Shown here piece by piece: positions 25,049 to 33,696 of a DNA stretch of 64,000 nucleotides. The stretch is taken from positions 1,521,812 through 1,585,811 of the forward strand of contig NZ_CM001022.1 in NCBI RefSeq assembly GCF_000165795.1, in the 5' to 3' direction. The stretch comes from Aminomonas paucivorans DSM 12260. Its GTDB lineage: Bacteria > Synergistota > Synergistia > Synergistales > Synergistaceae. Each line of letters begins with the position of its first letter. Positions within the stretch are counted from its first letter, which is position 1. The notes under the pieces are model-generated. The model was given only the letters and a program-made list of their open reading frames with translations. It made no database searches and was not told where the DNA came from. The translations under genes and the position numbers were made by a program.

Positions 25049-26697
25049 CACAGCCCTTCCTTCAGGCAGACCGTGGCCGCCCAGATGAGGTCCCCGTCGT
25101 GCCGGAGGGTGGAGAGCAGCTCCTCCCCCAGCTCCTGATCGATCTGAAGCGCCGCCAGGGCCAGACCGCTGCCGTTCTTCCGCCCCAGGGCGAAATTGGC
25201 GATGTTCACCCCCGCCTGCCCCAGCAGGGTTCCCACCTTGCCGATCACTCCCGGCCGGTCGTGGTTCTGGAAGAGGAGAAGGCGCCCCGAAGGGATCAGG
25301 TCCAGCCAGTAGTCGTCCAGGCGCACCACCCGCTGCCGCCCTTCTTCCGTCACGGTCCCCACCAGGCGCAGGGAGCCCCGCTCCGTGCCCACCTTCACGT
25401 CGATGACGTTCTGGTAGGTGCTGGACTCCCCGAAGCCCTCCTCCAGCTGGATGCCCTTCTCCTGGGCGATGAGGGGAGCCACCATGTAGTTCACCTCCGC
25501 TCCGTGGCGCACCTCCAGCAGCCCTTTGAGGAACGCCACAGTGTAGGGCTTGAGGCGGAAGGGAGCTTCAAAGCGGATGGGTTCCTCCTCGTCCTGGAAG
25601 AGGGGACCTCGGAGCATCACCTGACAGCTCGACACGGCCCCTTCGGTGCGCTCCGCCAGGTGGGTGGCCAGTACCCCCAGGTTTCGGGCCAGGGTGAGGA
25701 ACGCCCGGCGCTGCCCCGTGAGGCGCTGTTCCATGAAGGGGAGGTTCACCGCATGCTCGTAGGGCTCCCCCCGAAGGGCGGCCAGGAGGTTGGTGGCGGC
25801 GATGCGAGCCACCGCAGACTGGGCCTCGTAGGTGTTGGCCCCCAGGTGAGGGGTGAGGACGATGTGGTCCTGCAGGTCCTCCGCCAGGAGAGGGTGCTCT
25901 AGCCCCGGGGGCTCCATGCTGTACACGTCGAAGGCCGCCCCGGCAAGCCGTCCCTCCCGAAGGGCCAGGGCACAGGCCTCCTCGTCCACCAGGCCTCCCC
26001 GGGCGCAGTTGATCAGGTAGGCCCCCCTCTTGATGGTGCGCACCAGCCGGTCGTCCAGCATCCCCCGGGTCTCCTCGGTGAGGGGCACGTGGAGGGTGAT
26101 GACGTCCGCCATGGCCAGAGCGTCCGCCAGATCCGGCAACAGCTGCACCTTCAGGTTCTCCGCCTTCCCGGGAGAGACGTAGGGATCGTAGGCGGACACG
26201 TCCATGCCGAAGGCACGGCACCGGAGGGCCACCTGGGTCCCGATGCGCCCCAACCCCAACACCAACAGGCGCTTTCCGTTGAGCTGGTGTCCCATGAAGC
26301 GCTTCCGGTCCCACTCCCCCCGGCGCATGGAGGCGTTGGCCTGGGGGGTGCGCCGGATCAGCCCCAGCATCAGCGCCAGGGTCTGTTCCGCTGCGGAGAG
26401 GGTGTTACCCGTGGGGGCGTTGATGACCACGACACCCCGTCGGCTTGCCTCTGGCAGATCCACGTTGTCCACTCCCACCCCGGCCCGACCCACCACCTTC
26501 AGGACCGGGGCCGCCTCCAGCAGGGGCACGTCGATGCCCGTGCCGCTGCGGGTCAGGAGGGCGTCCGTGTCCTGCAGCTGGGCAAAGAGATCCTCCCGGG
26601 AAAGCCCGACCTTCTGCACCAGCTGCACATCCCGGGCCTCCCGCAGGATCGCCAGGCCCTCTTCATGAATCGATTCGGTCACCAGGACCTTCCACAT
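25048..26697 (-). CDS. serA: D-3-phosphoglycerate dehydrogenase, long form
   Basis: 549 residues, similar to the long ASB- and ACT-containing type. NAD-binding motif GLGRIGTQVA, catalytic region ARGGLVDEE and histidine in LTPHLGANT. An intervening ASB domain (about 330-460) and a C-terminal ACT domain (LFQNHDRPGVIGKVGTLLGQAGVNI) suggest feedback by serine. ATG at 26697 follows GGAGGAAACCCC; a six-codon in-frame extension covers only the ribosome site. It overlaps the aminotransferase gene by 19 bp. First enzyme of the phosphorylated serine pathway, in the cytoplasm. Confidence 0.95.
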   Translation of the reverse strand: MWKVLVTESIHEEGLAILREARDVQLVQKVGLSREDLFAQLQDTDALLTRSGTGIDVPLLEAAPVLKVVGRAGVGVDNVDLPEASRRGVVVINAPTGNTLSAAEQTLALMLGLIRRTPQANASMRRGEWDRKRFMGHQLNGKRLLVLGLGRIGTQVALRCRAFGMDVSAYDPYVSPGKAENLKVQLLPDLADALAMADVITLHVPLTEETRGMLDDRLVRTIKRGAYLINCARGGLVDEEACALALREGRLAGAAFDVYSMEPPGLEHPLLAEDLQDHIVLTPHLGANTYEAQSAVARIAATNLLAALRGEPYEHAVNLPFMEQRLTGQRRAFLTLARNLGVLATHLAERTEGAVSSCQVMLRGPLFQDEEEPIRFEAPFRLKPYTVAFLKGLLEVRHGAEVNYMVAPLIAQEKGIQLEEGFGESSTYQNVIDVKVGTERGSLRLVGTVTEEGRQRVVRLDDYWLDLIPSGRLLLFQNHDRPGVIGKVGTLLGQAGVNIANFALGRKNGSGLALAALQIDQELGEELLSTLRHDGDLIWAATVCLKEGL

Positions 26698-27842
26698 GGG
26701 GTTTCCTCCTTCCACGTTTCATAGGCCCGCTCCAAGGCTTCCTTGGGGGAGGGAAGCTTGCCCTGGGCCCTGCAGGCCGCCCAGAAGCTCCCCAGGATCA
26801 GGGAGAGCTGGGGCCAGCCGAGATCGACGTAGTGTGCCACCCGAACCAGGTGCCCCTTCAGGGGGCCCTGGCCACCCGCCACCTCCACCCCCATGGAGCG
26901 CAGGGATTCCCTCAGGGAATCCGCCACCCCCGGGGATTCAAAGTACAGCGCCGTGACCCCCGGAGAACGGTGCTCCTCTCGGGTCACCAGAAGGGGAAGG
27001 CCCAACCCTTCCAGGCCGGAGGCCAGGGCCCGGGCGAAGCGACGCCGGGCGGCGAACCAGACGGGAGCCCCTTCCCGGAGGATCCCGTCCAACCCCGCGG
27101 AGACGGCGGCGTAAAGAGAGAGGGGGGGAGTGTAGGGCGTCTGGGAGTTCTTCTCCAGGTCCTTCCGGTAGAGGACCAGATCCAGGGAATAGGTGGGGCA
27201 GCGGTGCGACCGGGCCGCCTCCCATCCCCGGGAGGAAAGCCACAGGAAGGAAAGGCCGGGGGGACTCATCAACCCCTTCTGGGAGGAGGTGGCCAGACCA
27301 TCCACCCCCCAGGCCTGGGGGAGACAGGACATGGCCCCGACGGAACTCACCCCGTCTAGCAGGACCAGAGGCCGGGGCTCTGGAAGGGCGGCCAGGATGG
27401 CCTCCACCGGATTGACCACCCCCGTGGAGGTCTCGTTGTGGGTCAGCAGCAGGGCCTTCGTCCCCGGGCGGGCCATCAAGGCCTCTCGGACCGAGGCCGG
27501 ATCGACCGCTTCTCCCCAGGGGACGTCCAGAACATGGAGGTCCACCCCGCGTCGGGCGGCGATCTCCCGGAACCGATCCCCGAAGGCGCCGCAGGAGACG
27601 GACAGGACCTCGTCCCCCGGCTCCAGAAGGTTCTGACAGAGGGCGTCCAGGCCTCCCGTGCCCGATCCGGGAACGGGAAGGACGGGGTCTGAGGTCTCGA
27701 AAAGCCGGGCCAGTTTCTCCAGCAGCTCCCGATAGAGGACGGAAAAGGCCGGTTCCCGGTGGCTGATCATGGGGTTCCCGCCCGCAAGGCGCACCGGGTC
27801 GGGAAGCTCCACGGGTCCGGGGGTCAACAACACGCGCTGCAT
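26679..27842 (-). CDS. Class V aminotransferase, probable phosphoserine (or serine-pyruvate/alanine-glyoxylate type) aminotransferase
   Basis: 387 residues, PLP enzyme of fold type I. The Schiff-base lysine is K189 in ATSSQKGLMSPPG; LLDGVSSVGA holds the PLP-contacting aspartate; TPGPVELPDPV and GSGTGGLDALC are typical of the serine-pyruvate/alanine-glyoxylate group. As first gene of an operon with serA, it most likely performs the phosphoserine aminotransferase step, as group members do in some organisms lacking classical SerC. ATG at 27842 is chosen because AGGAGGT lies 6 bases upstream; a GTG two codons earlier overlaps it. Expression is probably controlled by the upstream attenuator. Confidence 0.85.
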   Translation of the reverse strand: MQRVLLTPGPVELPDPVRLAGGNPMISHREPAFSVLYRELLEKLARLFETSDPVLPVPGSGTGGLDALCQNLLEPGDEVLSVSCGAFGDRFREIAARRGVDLHVLDVPWGEAVDPASVREALMARPGTKALLLTHNETSTGVVNPVEAILAALPEPRPLVLLDGVSSVGAMSCLPQAWGVDGLATSSQKGLMSPPGLSFLWLSSRGWEAARSHRCPTYSLDLVLYRKDLEKNSQTPYTPPLSLYAAVSAGLDGILREGAPVWFAARRRFARALASGLEGLGLPLLVTREEHRSPGVTALYFESPGVADSLRESLRSMGVEVAGGQGPLKGHLVRVAHYVDLGWPQLSLILGSFWAACRAQGKLPSPKEALERAYETWKEETPCGRSW

Positions 27843-27871
27843 CCACACACCTCCTCATGGAGGAAGGGAAG

Positions 27872-27908
27872 AAAAAGGCGGGAGCCGTTGGAACCGGGCC
27901 CCCGCCTT
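27872..27908 (-). terminator. Attenuator terminator ahead of the serine operon
   Basis: On the minus strand, AAGGCGGGGGCC (27908-27897) pairs with GGCTCCCGCCTT (27886-27875) in a 12-bp stem with one G-T pair and a 10-base loop. The T tract TTTTT is at 27876-27872. It stands 30 bases before the aminotransferase start and after the leader ORF, so it would stop most transcripts before the structural genes. The segment CCCCTGCGCC (27963-27954) can pair with GGCGGGGG of the 5' arm with a 2-base bulge and could act as antiterminator. Confidence 0.85.
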
Positions 27909-27948
27909 CGCTTCGTCTTCCGTTGGATCCTGGGATCGAAACGCAGCT

Positions 27949-28068
27949 TCAGGGGCGCAGGGGAACGGGCCAACAACCTCCTCCGATGGAGGAAGAAGAG
28001 GATCCCATGGAAAAACGGGAGCGGGACGAGCCGAAACCGGCAAGGGAAAGGTCGCAGGTGGGGTTCAC
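27949..28068 (-). CDS. Serine-rich leader peptide of the serine biosynthesis operon
   Basis: A 39-codon ORF: GTG start at 28068, TGA at 27951-27949. A strong Shine-Dalgarno (GAGAGGAGG, 28086-28078) lies 9 bases upstream. The product has ten serines, including five in a row in GSSSSSIGGGCWP (codons 22-34), and six glycines, two cysteines and one tryptophan. Glycine, cysteine and tryptophan are all made from serine. It sits between a good promoter and an intrinsic terminator that precedes the aminotransferase-serA-phosphatase genes. That layout matches amino-acid attenuator leaders such as those of trp, his and thr operons. Stalling at serine codons would leave the antiterminator segment free. 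Not a known annotated peptide to my knowledge. Confidence 0.8.
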   Translation of the reverse strand: MNPTCDLSLAGFGSSRSRFSMGSSSSSIGGGCWPVPLRP

Positions 28069-28099
28069 TTTTCTTCGCCTCCTCTCGGAAATTTCGTTG

Positions 28100-28128
28100 C
28101 TTATACCATGGGGGCCTCCTGGCGTCAA
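28100..28128 (-). promoter_or_regulatory. Promoter of the serine operon
   Basis: On the minus strand TTGACG (28128-28123), a 17-bp spacer, TATAAG (28105-28100). Initiation is expected near 28093, only a few bases before the leader-peptide ribosome site, so the leader transcript runs about 250 bases to the aminotransferase start. Confidence 0.8.
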
Positions 28129-28208
28129 GAAAACCCGTCTCTATCGTCCTCCTCATGCCTTTCCTCTCCTTTCTCCGCGTCACCCCCGGAGGGGGACACA
28201 AAAACCGC

Positions 28209-28214
28209 TATAAT
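28209..28214 (+). promoter_or_regulatory. -10 element upstream of mltG
   Basis: Perfect TATAAT, facing away from the serine operon promoter. No convincing -35 hexamer. It overlaps the first possible ATG of mltG (28213), which argues for the later start codon. Confidence 0.45.
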
Positions 28215-28263
28215 GAGGCGGCGTCGCCTCTGGAGACGCACCGAAAGGCGGTCGAAACGTCAG

Positions 28264-29364
28264 GTGAATCGCTGCGAACGGATCGCGTTTGTCCTTTCTT
28301 TGCTGCTCTTCGCCCTCTGCATCCTGGGGCTGCCCCGGCTGGTTCCCGATCCCTTCCCCCCCGGGACATCGGGGGAAGAAGTCGAGGTCACCGTGCCTCC
28401 CGGAACCTCCGCATCCGGATTCGCCCGGCTCCTTCGAGAGAAGGGCATCGTGACGGAGGAAGCGGACCTCCTTGCCTGGATGGTCCGCATGGGCATCGAC
28501 CGTTCCCTCCGAGCGGGGATCTACCGGCTGCACCCCGGTTCTCCCTGGGAGGTGGCGAAGGAGATCCGCGAGACCCGCCCTCGGGGGTTTCAACGGGCCC
28601 TCATCCCTGGGGCGGACTGGGTGGACCTGACCCGGGGGGTGTCCGAAGACGTCTGGAGGGACGCCCTTTCGGACCCATCCCTCTTCCCGCAACCCCTGCG
28701 CCCCCTCCTGCCCCCGAAACCCGAAGAGCGCCTGGCCTTCCTGCTGCCGGACACCTACGGGGTTCCCGAAGGGTCTGAGGGCATCCCCAACCTGGTCCGC
28801 GCGGCCTCCCTGGCCTGGTGGAACCGTCTGGGGGCAGCGGTCCAAAGGGGGAACTGGTCTCGGGACACGCTCCTCCAAAGGGGCATTCTGGCCTCTCTGG
28901 TGGAGAGGGAAGTCCGGTCGGACGAGGAAAGGCCCCGAGTGGCGGCGGTCTTTCTGAACCGACTGACCCGAGGGATGCCGTTGCAGTCCTGCGCCACGGT
29001 GGTCTACGCCTGGAAACTGCGGGGGGAGAAGCGGAGCACCCTCTCCTACCGGGACCTGGAGATCCGTTCTCCCTTCAACACTTACCGCCACAGGGGGCTG
29101 CCCCCGGGGCCCGTGGGGATCCCGGGCTTGGAATCCTGGAGGGCGGCCCTGGAGCCGGCGCGGGAGGAAGCGCTTTTCTTCTTCCTGGGAAAGGACGGCA
29201 AGCACGTCTTCAGCCGAACCTACCAGGAGCACCTTCGGGCACAAAACGCCCTCGCGCGAAAAGATGCCCCGTCCCAGGGGGCGTCGCGGCACACAGAACC
29301 CACGGCAGCCATGGGGCAGAAATCTGCTCCTCACCTTCAAGAAGGAGACCCGAACGATCCATGA
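28264..29364 (+). CDS. mltG: Endolytic transglycosylase MltG
   Basis: 366 residues from the GTG at 28264. One hydrophobic segment near the N terminus (AFVLSLLLFALCILGL) anchors it in the inner membrane. YceG-domain motifs include ASLVEREVRSDEERPRVAAV, with the catalytic glutamate, FLNRLTRGMPLQSCATV and SPFNTYRHRGLPPGPV. MltG cuts nascent glycan strands and sets their length. An ATG at 28213 would add an arginine-rich stretch but overlaps the TATAAT; neither start has a strong ribosome site, so the start is uncertain. The stop overlaps the tldD ATG. Confidence 0.88.
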   Translation: MNRCERIAFVLSLLLFALCILGLPRLVPDPFPPGTSGEEVEVTVPPGTSASGFARLLREKGIVTEEADLLAWMVRMGIDRSLRAGIYRLHPGSPWEVAKEIRETRPRGFQRALIPGADWVDLTRGVSEDVWRDALSDPSLFPQPLRPLLPPKPEERLAFLLPDTYGVPEGSEGIPNLVRAASLAWWNRLGAAVQRGNWSRDTLLQRGILASLVEREVRSDEERPRVAAVFLNRLTRGMPLQSCATVVYAWKLRGEKRSTLSYRDLEIRSPFNTYRHRGLPPGPVGIPGLESWRAALEPAREEALFFFLGKDGKHVFSRTYQEHLRAQNALARKDAPSQGASRHTEPTAAMGQKSAPHLQEGDPNDP

Positions 29365-30743
29365 ACGAAAAGGGAATCGCCGATCTGCTCGAACAGCTCG
29401 CGGAACAGAAAAAACGGGGAGTAGACCACGGAGAAGTCTACCTTCAGACGGGGACGGGACACCTGATCCACTACGAAGACCGACGCATCGAGGAGATCTC
29501 CTCCTTTCGAGCCGACGGTGTGAGCGCCCGGCTGGTGCAGGGAGAAGCGACCTTTATGGCCCACGCCCCGGGGCTGCAGGCGGACACCGCAAGCCGGGTC
29601 CTCCGTCTGGCGGAGGCGGATGCGGGGCAAGCCCTCTCGGCTCCCCTGGGGGGAACCGATCCCCTCCTGGAACCCGAACCGGGGCTTCCCTCCCTGGAGG
29701 CGGACTGGCTGGCGGAGGTGGATCGGACGATCCGGGAGGGCAGTCCCTGGGTCAAGCAGGTGGGAATCCAGATCCGCTCCTCCTCCAAACAGGTGCTCGT
29801 CTTGGGATCCCACGGCCGAGCGGCCCAAGACAGGCGACGCTACACCAGCTTTTCCGTCCACGTGGTGGTGGAGCGGGACGGGGTCCTCCGCACGGGGTAC
29901 GAGGCCCGGTCCTGTTCCTTCCCCATGGAACAGTTCTGGGGAGGGGAAGACCCCCTCGCCCTGGGACGGGAGGCGTTGCGCCGGGCGCTTTTGCAGCTGG
30001 AAGCGCGACCCTGTCCCGCCGGGGTCTTCCCGGTGGTAGTGTCCGGCTCCGCCGGAGGCACCCTGATCCACGAGGCCTGCGGCCACGGTCTGGAGGCGGA
30101 CATCGTCCGCAAGGACTACTCCGCCTTTCGGGACCGCCTCGGCCAACCCGTGGCCAGCCCCCTGATCCACCTGGTGGACGACGCCACGTTGCCGGGGAAC
30201 TACGGCTCCTACGCCGTGGACGACGAAGGGACCCCGGCAGGGAGGACGGTCCTCCTGGAGGCGGGGATCCTCAAGGGCTACCTCACCGACCTGACGAACG
30301 CCCGCCTGGGCGGATGGCCCGCCACAGGGAACGGACGGCGGGAATCTTACCGCTGCGCCCCCGTCCCCCGGATGAGCAACACCTTCGTCCTCCCCGGGGA
30401 CATGGAGGAAGAGGAGATGCTGGACCGCATGGGGGAGGGGTTATACGTCCGCATGATGGGCGGCGGGGAGGTGGACCCCACCACGGGGGACTTCGTCTTC
30501 CACGTGAGCGAGGGCTACCGGGTGGAGGGAGGCGTAATCGCCTATCCCGTTCGAGGGGCCACCCTTACGGGAAACGGTCCGGAGGTGTTGCGCAACGTGC
30601 AGGCGGTGGGACGGGACCTTCACTTCGAACCGGGCATCTGCGGGAAGGCGGGACAGGGGGTCCCCGTCTCGGACGGGCAGCCGTCCCTCTGGATCCGGGA
30701 AATCCTGGTAGGGGGCAGCGACACGGGCGATGAAGACGCCTAG
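29361..30743 (+). CDS. tldD: TldD family metallopeptidase
   Basis: 460 residues. The zinc motif HEACGHGLEAD (H237, E238, H242) is the TldD form of HExxxH. SNTFVLPGD and KAGQGVPVSDGQPSLWIREI are further family motifs. In E. coli TldD works with TldE to trim peptides such as microcin B17 and CcdA; no TldE paralog is in the window. ATG overlaps the mltG stop and ftsK begins 14 bp before its end. Confidence 0.93.
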   Translation: MNEKGIADLLEQLAEQKKRGVDHGEVYLQTGTGHLIHYEDRRIEEISSFRADGVSARLVQGEATFMAHAPGLQADTASRVLRLAEADAGQALSAPLGGTDPLLEPEPGLPSLEADWLAEVDRTIREGSPWVKQVGIQIRSSSKQVLVLGSHGRAAQDRRRYTSFSVHVVVERDGVLRTGYEARSCSFPMEQFWGGEDPLALGREALRRALLQLEARPCPAGVFPVVVSGSAGGTLIHEACGHGLEADIVRKDYSAFRDRLGQPVASPLIHLVDDATLPGNYGSYAVDDEGTPAGRTVLLEAGILKGYLTDLTNARLGGWPATGNGRRESYRCAPVPRMSNTFVLPGDMEEEEMLDRMGEGLYVRMMGGGEVDPTTGDFVFHVSEGYRVEGGVIAYPVRGATLTGNGPEVLRNVQAVGRDLHFEPGICGKAGQGVPVSDGQPSLWIREILVGGSDTGDEDA

Positions 30744-32940
30744 GACGAAGACGGCCCCCTCCAAACGGAATCCTCTCCTCCAGCTTCGCGAGGGACTGCC
30801 CTCCCTCGGGACGACGGTGGACTGGTTTGCCCTTGGCCTTCTGGGGCTCTCCCTCTTCGCCCTCTTCTCTATGGCCACCCCCTGGACGGGCTCCTTGGGC
30901 CGGCTTCTGGGGGATCTCCTGTTGGGGTCCGTCGGAACCGCCGCATGGATCCCCTTGGCCTTCTGCGTCTACGTGGGCACCCTGCGACTCTCCCGAAGGG
31001 AGATCCCGTCCCTTCTGCGTCAGTCCCTGGGGGTCCTGGGACTCACCCTCGGGAGCATCCTCTTCCTGGGCCTTCTGGAGGAGGTCTCCTCGCCCCTGGC
31101 GGCCTTCCTGCAAGCCGGGAGCTGGGGCAACCATTTGGCTCGGGGAGTCCTGGAGTTCCTGGGCCCCTTGGGAGCGGCCCTGTTGGGACTCCTCCTCTCG
31201 GCCGTCACGGCGGCGGCCTTTCGGGGAGACACCCCCCAGGACCTGACGGACCAGTTGCTCCACCTGTTCGAAGGGTTCCCGGCAGGCCTTTTCAAGAGGG
31301 GGAAGGGGGGAACGCAGGAACCCAACGCCTCCGTTCCCAAGACCCGTTCCCGCCCGGGCCGAGCCCTCCAGGAAGAGACACAAGAAGGAGAAAGCGCGGA
31401 ACCCCTCGGGGAATCGGATCCTTTCTGCCGCATCGCCGTGGAGGACCTGGAAAGGGACGACCCGGAGGACGCCTTCTCCCTGCCCCCCGAGTTTCCCGAG
31501 GTTGAACCGGGCTGCTTCCCTCCTCCCGCAGACCTGCTGGGCCCTCCGGAGGACGGTTCGGACAGGCCGGGGGAGGAGACCATCCGCCCCCTGGGGGAGC
31601 GCATCGTCTCCTCCCTGGAGGAATTCGGCATCGAGGCGGAGCTGGGAGAGACCCAGGTCGGCCCCACGGTGATCCAATTCCGCATCCAGCCCGCCCCGGG
31701 GGTGAAGGTAAGCCGCGTGGCCTCCCTCACCAACGACCTGGCCCTGGCCCTGGCGGTGCCGAGCCTCCGGGTGGAGGCCCCCATCCCGGGCAAGCCCTAC
31801 GTGGGCATCGAGATCCCCAACCCCCGGCGCCGATCCATCCCCCTGCGGACCCTCCTGGAGTCGGAGACCTTCATGGAGACGGAGGCGGACCTGCCCCTGC
31901 CCCTGGGGGTGGGTGTGGACGGGGAACCCCTGGTGACGGGACTGGAGGACCTTCCCCATCTCCTGGTGGCGGGAACCACCGGCTCGGGGAAGAGCGTCTT
32001 CGTCAACAGCTGCATCGTGGGACTCTGCTCCGCCCGGCGACCCGACGACCTGCGCCTGGTGCTGGTGGACCCCAAGCGGGTGGAGATGGCGGCCTACGAG
32101 CGGCTGCCCCACATCCTCACCCCCCCGGTGGTGGATCCCAAGAAGGCCATCCACGCCCTGGCCTGGGCCATCCGGGAGATGGAACAGCGCTACGAGCTCT
32201 TCGCCCGGGCCCGGGTGCGCAACCTCAAGGGCTACAACGAGGCGGCGATCCCCAAGGATCGGCTCCCTCACATCGTCATCGTGGTGGACGAACTGGCGGA
32301 CCTGATGATGACCTCCCCCAAGGAGGTGGAGGACTACATCTGCCGCCTGGCCCAGATGGCCCGCGCCACGGGAATCCACCTCATCCTGGCCACCCAGCGC
32401 CCCTCGGTGAACGTCATCACCGGCCTCATCAAGGCCAACATCCCCGCCCGGGTGGCCTTCACCCTGCCCAGCCAGGCGGATTCCCGCACCATTCTGGACT
32501 GCGGGGGGGCGGAAAAGCTCCTGGGCAAGGGGGACATGCTCTTCCTTTCCTCCCGTCTGCCCAAACCCCTTCGACTCCAGGCGGCCTGGTTGGACGAAAA
32601 GGCCCTGTGCCGCTGGCTGGAGTACCTGGTCTCCCTCTTCGGGGAGCCCCAGTTCCAGGACCTGGAGGAGCAGGGCGGCGGGGGCTTCGACGGGGAGGCC
32701 AACCTGGACGACCCCCTGCTGGAGGAAGCGGTGGGGATCGTCCTCTCCACGGGAATCGCCTCCGCCAGCCGCCTCCAGAGGCAGCTTCGGGTGGGCTTCA
32801 CCCGGGGAGCCCGGCTCATCGACATGATGGAGCAGTTGGGCATCGTGGGCCCTCCGGAGGGATCCAAGCCCCGGGAGATCCTGGTGGACGAGGAGGACGC
32901 CCAGTCCCTGCTGGAGCGAGCCCGAACCAGGGAGGCTTAG
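30730..32940 (+). CDS. ftsK: DNA translocase FtsK/SpoIIIE
   Basis: 736 residues. N-terminal region with about four transmembrane helices (about 30-170), an acidic low-complexity linker (about 190-280), then the motor: alpha domain, Walker A AGTTGSGKSVFVN near residues 415-425, Walker B HIVIVVDELADLMM, and ATQRPSVNVITGLIKANIPARVAF. The C-terminal gamma winged helix (ASRLQRQLRVGFTRGARLIDMMEQLGIVG) reads KOPS/SRS polarity sequences. Shorter than E. coli FtsK and like the SpoIIIE/SftA size class. Pumps chromosomal DNA through the closing septum. Confidence 0.95.
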   Translation: MKTPRTKTAPSKRNPLLQLREGLPSLGTTVDWFALGLLGLSLFALFSMATPWTGSLGRLLGDLLLGSVGTAAWIPLAFCVYVGTLRLSRREIPSLLRQSLGVLGLTLGSILFLGLLEEVSSPLAAFLQAGSWGNHLARGVLEFLGPLGAALLGLLLSAVTAAAFRGDTPQDLTDQLLHLFEGFPAGLFKRGKGGTQEPNASVPKTRSRPGRALQEETQEGESAEPLGESDPFCRIAVEDLERDDPEDAFSLPPEFPEVEPGCFPPPADLLGPPEDGSDRPGEETIRPLGERIVSSLEEFGIEAELGETQVGPTVIQFRIQPAPGVKVSRVASLTNDLALALAVPSLRVEAPIPGKPYVGIEIPNPRRRSIPLRTLLESETFMETEADLPLPLGVGVDGEPLVTGLEDLPHLLVAGTTGSGKSVFVNSCIVGLCSARRPDDLRLVLVDPKRVEMAAYERLPHILTPPVVDPKKAIHALAWAIREMEQRYELFARARVRNLKGYNEAAIPKDRLPHIVIVVDELADLMMTSPKEVEDYICRLAQMARATGIHLILATQRPSVNVITGLIKANIPARVAFTLPSQADSRTILDCGGAEKLLGKGDMLFLSSRLPKPLRLQAAWLDEKALCRWLEYLVSLFGEPQFQDLEEQGGGGFDGEANLDDPLLEEAVGIVLSTGIASASRLQRQLRVGFTRGARLIDMMEQLGIVGPPEGSKPREILVDEEDAQSLLERARTREA

Positions 32941-32942
32941 GT

Positions 32943-33653
32943 ATGCGGTGGAAGGACGTGGAGCTTCTTTCCCCAGGGCTTCCCGAGGGAGGCCGAAGGG
33001 TGCTTCTGGTCCTGGGGGGGCGAGCACCCGACACCCCTTGGCTGGACTCCTTCCGCCAGGAGGGCTGGGAACTTTGGGCGGTGGACCGGGGAGTGGAGGC
33101 CTGTCGTCGAGCGGGGTGGCTGCCCCGCCTGGTGCTGGGAGACCGGGACAGCGCGTCCCCGGCGGACTGGGACTGGGCCGTGTCGGCGGGGGGGGAGGAA
33201 AGGCTGTTCTGCAAGGACAAGGATGCCACGGACTTCCAGCTGGCCCTCCAGGAACTTGCCGAAATCGACCCGAGACCTCAGGTCCTCCTGACGGGGGCTT
33301 TCGGTGGCCGTCTCGACCACCTCTGGAGCCTCCTGCACAGCTTCCTCCCTGGGACGGCCTGGACCCCCCTGGGGATGGCGGATCAGGAAGAGGGGGTGTA
33401 CTTGCTCCCGGGACCGGGGAAAGTGGAGGTCCGGTTCGGTGACCCCATCCCCCAGGCGGTCTCCCTTCTGCCCCTCCGGGGAGACTGCGAAGGGGTGGGC
33501 ATCTCCGGCGTTCGCTGGCCCCTGGTGGACACGCACCTGGCCCTCAGCCATCCCTACGCCGTAAGCAATCGTCTTGAGGGGGGAGAACGGGGGGTTCGTG
33601 CGGAGGTCCGAAGGGGGACCCTGGGAGTCTACTGGTGCCTCACCGGAGCGTGA
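32943..33653 (+). CDS. thiN: Thiamine pyrophosphokinase
   Basis: 236 residues. Transfers pyrophosphate from ATP to thiamine. LGDRDSAS (family GDxDS), KDKDATDFQLAL and GAFGGRLDHLWSLL are the active-site motifs. ATG at 32943 is 2 bp after the ftsK stop with the ribosome site GGGAGG inside ftsK. It faces rpmB tail to tail. The product TPP is the cofactor of DXS encoded 2 kb downstream. Confidence 0.9.
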   Translation: MRWKDVELLSPGLPEGGRRVLLVLGGRAPDTPWLDSFRQEGWELWAVDRGVEACRRAGWLPRLVLGDRDSASPADWDWAVSAGGEERLFCKDKDATDFQLALQELAEIDPRPQVLLTGAFGGRLDHLWSLLHSFLPGTAWTPLGMADQEEGVYLLPGPGKVEVRFGDPIPQAVSLLPLRGDCEGVGISGVRWPLVDTHLALSHPYAVSNRLEGGERGVRAEVRRGTLGVYWCLTGA

Positions 33654-33670
33654 CGGGGAAGAGGGAAAAG

Positions 33671-33696
33671 AAAAGGGGCCGTCTTTCAGACGGCCC
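33671..33696 (-). terminator. Terminator of rpmB, overlapping its stop codon
   Basis: GGGCCGTCT, TTC loop, AGACGGCCC (33676-33696 on the plus strand). Read on the minus strand the stem is followed by CTTTTCTTTT. The rpmB TGA (33688-33686) lies in the loop, so the 3' arm on the plus strand encodes the last residues of L28. Confidence 0.85.

Noticed and set aside
28003-28008. ATG at codon 21 of the leader ORF as the start of a shorter peptide
   Set aside because: It has no Shine-Dalgarno sequence, whereas the in-frame GTG at 28068 has an excellent one. The shorter form would still carry the Ser run, so the attenuation model does not depend on it.
27842-28128. T-box or glycine riboswitch in the serine operon leader
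   Set aside because: No AGGGUGGNACCGCG-like T-box sequence and no glycine aptamer core could be found, while a well-placed Ser-rich ORF accounts for the leader.
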